From assembly GCF_000023225.1 (NCBI RefSeq), contig NC_013173.1:2048501-2112500 (forward strand): a DNA stretch of 64,000 nt, in the 5' to 3' direction. Origin of the DNA: Desulfomicrobium baculatum DSM 4028 (GTDB lineage Bacteria; Desulfobacterota; Desulfovibrionia; Desulfovibrionales; Desulfomicrobiaceae). Shown here piece after piece: positions 62,582 through 64,000 of the stretch (positions are counted from its first letter, which is position 1; each line of letters begins with the position of its first letter). Position numbers and translations under genes: made by a program. Below the pieces are notes generated by a model. It had not been told where the DNA came from. It saw only the letters and a program-made list of their open reading frames with translations, and made no database searches.

Positions 62582-63832
62582 GTGGCCCAAAAACGCCCTC
62601 TCGCCGAATCCCTGCGCCCGGAGTCCCTCGACGACTTTATCGGCCAAAGCCATTTTCGCCAGCGCCTGCGCACCCTGATGCAGTCCAAGGACCTGCCGAG
62701 CCTTCTGCTCTTCGGACCTCCCGGTTGCGGCAAATCCACCGTGGCCCTGCTCCTGGCCAAACACGCGGACAAGCCCTTTGTGCGGGTCAGCGCGCCCGAG
62801 GTGGGAATCACCGCCCTGCGCAAACAGATCCAGGACAAGGAAATCCTTATCCTGGACGAACTGCACCGCTATTCCAAGGCCCAGCAGGATTTTTTCCTGC
62901 CGCTGCTGGAGACGGGCGAACTGACGCTTATCGCCACGACCACGGAAAACCCGTCCTTCAGCGTCACGCGCCAGCTTCTCTCCCGGCTGCATGTATTGCG
63001 CCTGCGCTCGCTGGGCATGGCCGAACTGGTGGACGTAGGCAAGCGGGGCATGGAAAAGCTGGATTCGCTCATTCCGGAAAAAAGCCTGGAACTTTTAGCC
63101 ACCCTCTCGGGCGGGGACGCGCGAACCATGCTCAATCTCGTGGAATTCGCAGCAGGACTTGAAGAAAAGGACCTGGAACCCGATCAGCTCAAGACCCGCT
63201 TGCCGGAAATCGTGCTGCGGGGGGACAGGGAGGGCGACTCCCATTATGAACTGGCTTCGGCGCTGATCAAGTCCATCCGGGGCTCGGACCCGGACGCGGC
63301 CCTGTATTACCTGGCCAGCCTGGTGGAAACGGGCGAGGATCCGCGCTTCATCTGCCGCAGGCTGATCCTTTCGGCTGCCGAGGATGTGGGCCTGGGCGAC
63401 CCCATGGCCCTGCCCCTGGCCGTGTCCTGCGAGCAGGCGGTGGAACGCATAGGCATGCCCGAGGGCTGGATTCCCATGGCCGAAACCACCGTGTATCTGG
63501 CCCTGGCGCCCAAAAGCAACTCGGCCTACGCCGGCTACCTCTCGGCCATCAAAGAGATCCGCACCAACGGGCCCAAGCCCGTGCCCCTGCACCTGCGCAA
63601 CGCCTCCACCAGCCTGCAAAAGGAATGGGGCTATGGCCAGGGCTACAAATACCCCCACGCCTACCCCGAAGCCTGGGTCGAGCAGGATTATCTGCCCCCG
63701 GAACTCAAGGGACGCGTCTTCTACCAGGCCAAGACCCAGGGCCACGAGGAACGCCTGGCCCTATGGACCCGCAAGCTCAAGGCTTCGCGCCAAAGACCCA
63801 AAGGAAAGGAAACCAAGGATTGGACGGGTTGA
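62582..63832 (+). CDS. rarA: Replication-associated recombination protein RarA (MgsA family)
   Basis: 416 aa AAA+ ATPase related to clamp loaders. LRPESLDDFIGQSHF opening, Walker A FGPPGCGKSTVAL, Walker B ILILDELHRYSKAQQDFFLP (a variant of the usual DEIHRFNKAQQD), then TTENPSFSVTRQLLSR, SGGDARTMLNLVE and the tetramerisation domain with YKYPHAYPEAWVEQDYLP. Start GTG at 62582 with a GGA about nine bases upstream; the longer ORF start at 62414 lies deep inside tsaE. Confidence 0.93.
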   Translation: MAQKRPLAESLRPESLDDFIGQSHFRQRLRTLMQSKDLPSLLLFGPPGCGKSTVALLLAKHADKPFVRVSAPEVGITALRKQIQDKEILILDELHRYSKAQQDFFLPLLETGELTLIATTTENPSFSVTRQLLSRLHVLRLRSLGMAELVDVGKRGMEKLDSLIPEKSLELLATLSGGDARTMLNLVEFAAGLEEKDLEPDQLKTRLPEIVLRGDREGDSHYELASALIKSIRGSDPDAALYYLASLVETGEDPRFICRRLILSAAEDVGLGDPMALPLAVSCEQAVERIGMPEGWIPMAETTVYLALAPKSNSAYAGYLSAIKEIRTNGPKPVPLHLRNASTSLQKEWGYGQGYKYPHAYPEAWVEQDYLPPELKGRVFYQAKTQGHEERLALWTRKLKASRQRPKGKETKDWTG

Positions 63833-64000
63833 GAGAAATTCAAGGCCTGGACGTACCTTGGCGGACTCGCATGCGGGAATGACATCCTGGCAGGACGGTC
63901 GGACGATCACAATAAACTGCGCCATACCCTCTTCCCAGCCCAAGACTCGACCCGAGCGGGGTGGGCTGATGCGGACGAGGGTCGCCGACTGTCTGACCGA
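63833..64000. other. Right-end region without a recognised gene
   Basis: 168 bases after rarA. Short open frames exist on both strands but none shows a ribosome site or recognisable sequence; a gene may begin beyond the window. Confidence 0.4.

Overview
The window is a dense, GC-rich (roughly 60% by eye) bacterial chromosome segment with about 59 supported protein genes and no tRNA, rRNA, CRISPR array or insertion sequence that I can see. The gene content points to a Gram-negative anaerobe of the Desulfovibrionales (Desulfomicrobium/Desulfovibrio type). Supporting features are LptFG and FadL outer-membrane systems, a two-gene Suf-type Fe-S module, a RluA-CoaE fusion, single-chain SucC-SucD, ferredoxin-like proteins, a desulfidase-type CyuA, NtrYX with DUF4390, and many chemosensory and two-component proteins. 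The taxon is inferred from this content, not proven.

Layout. 1-6.6 kb: end of an oligopeptide ABC ATPase gene, a hotdog thioesterase, a queuosine-precursor transporter, a chemoreceptor, and a FadL-type porin divergent from a TetR regulator. 6.5-11.6 kb (minus strand): ComEC, then a 60-aa protein coupled to LptF and LptG, and a 31-aa membrane peptide. 11.7-15.3 kb: a receiver-only response regulator followed by a 1,052-aa protein that I cannot assign (PHP-like N-terminal motifs, central membrane block). 15.3-21.5 kb (minus): YdjM-like protein, SufB/SufC-type pair, rhomboid protease, RluA-CoaE fusion, VWA-OmpA protein. 21.7-27.2 kb (plus): DinB, DDAH-like hydrolase, a 54-aa zinc ribbon, and a polar amino-acid ABC transporter whose permease carries an extra beta-rich domain. 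27.25-28.3 kb: a small island of visibly lower GC with two overlapping genes of unknown function. 28.3-31.8 kb: ferredoxin-like protein, EamA exporter, AAA-SPOR protein.

31.8-35.8 kb (minus): rpsF-rpsR-rplI-dnaB-paaK, probably one transcript. 35.8-43.8 kb: a histidine kinase/NtrC-type regulator pair converging on the DUF4390-ntrY-ntrX operon. 44.0-47.0 kb: SucC-SucD fusion and a LUD-domain protein. 47.0-52.7 kb (minus): a ferric-iron-family ABC transporter followed by an amidase and cytidine deaminase. 52.9-59.8 kb (minus): UDP-glucose dehydrogenase, cysteine desulfidase-like protein, a 63-aa protein and the potABCD polyamine transporter. 60.1-63.8 kb (plus): NAD(P)HX repair enzyme, CBS-domain protein, TsaE and RarA in a tightly overlapping operon.

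Most genes sit in translationally coupled strings with ATGA or longer overlaps. The best candidates for undescribed biology are the response-regulator/1,052-aa pair (11.7-15.3 kb), the low-GC two-gene island (27.3-28.2 kb), the transporter-amidase-deaminase operon (47-52.7 kb), and several unusual domain fusions. Product names come from family motifs read by eye; no database search was possible.
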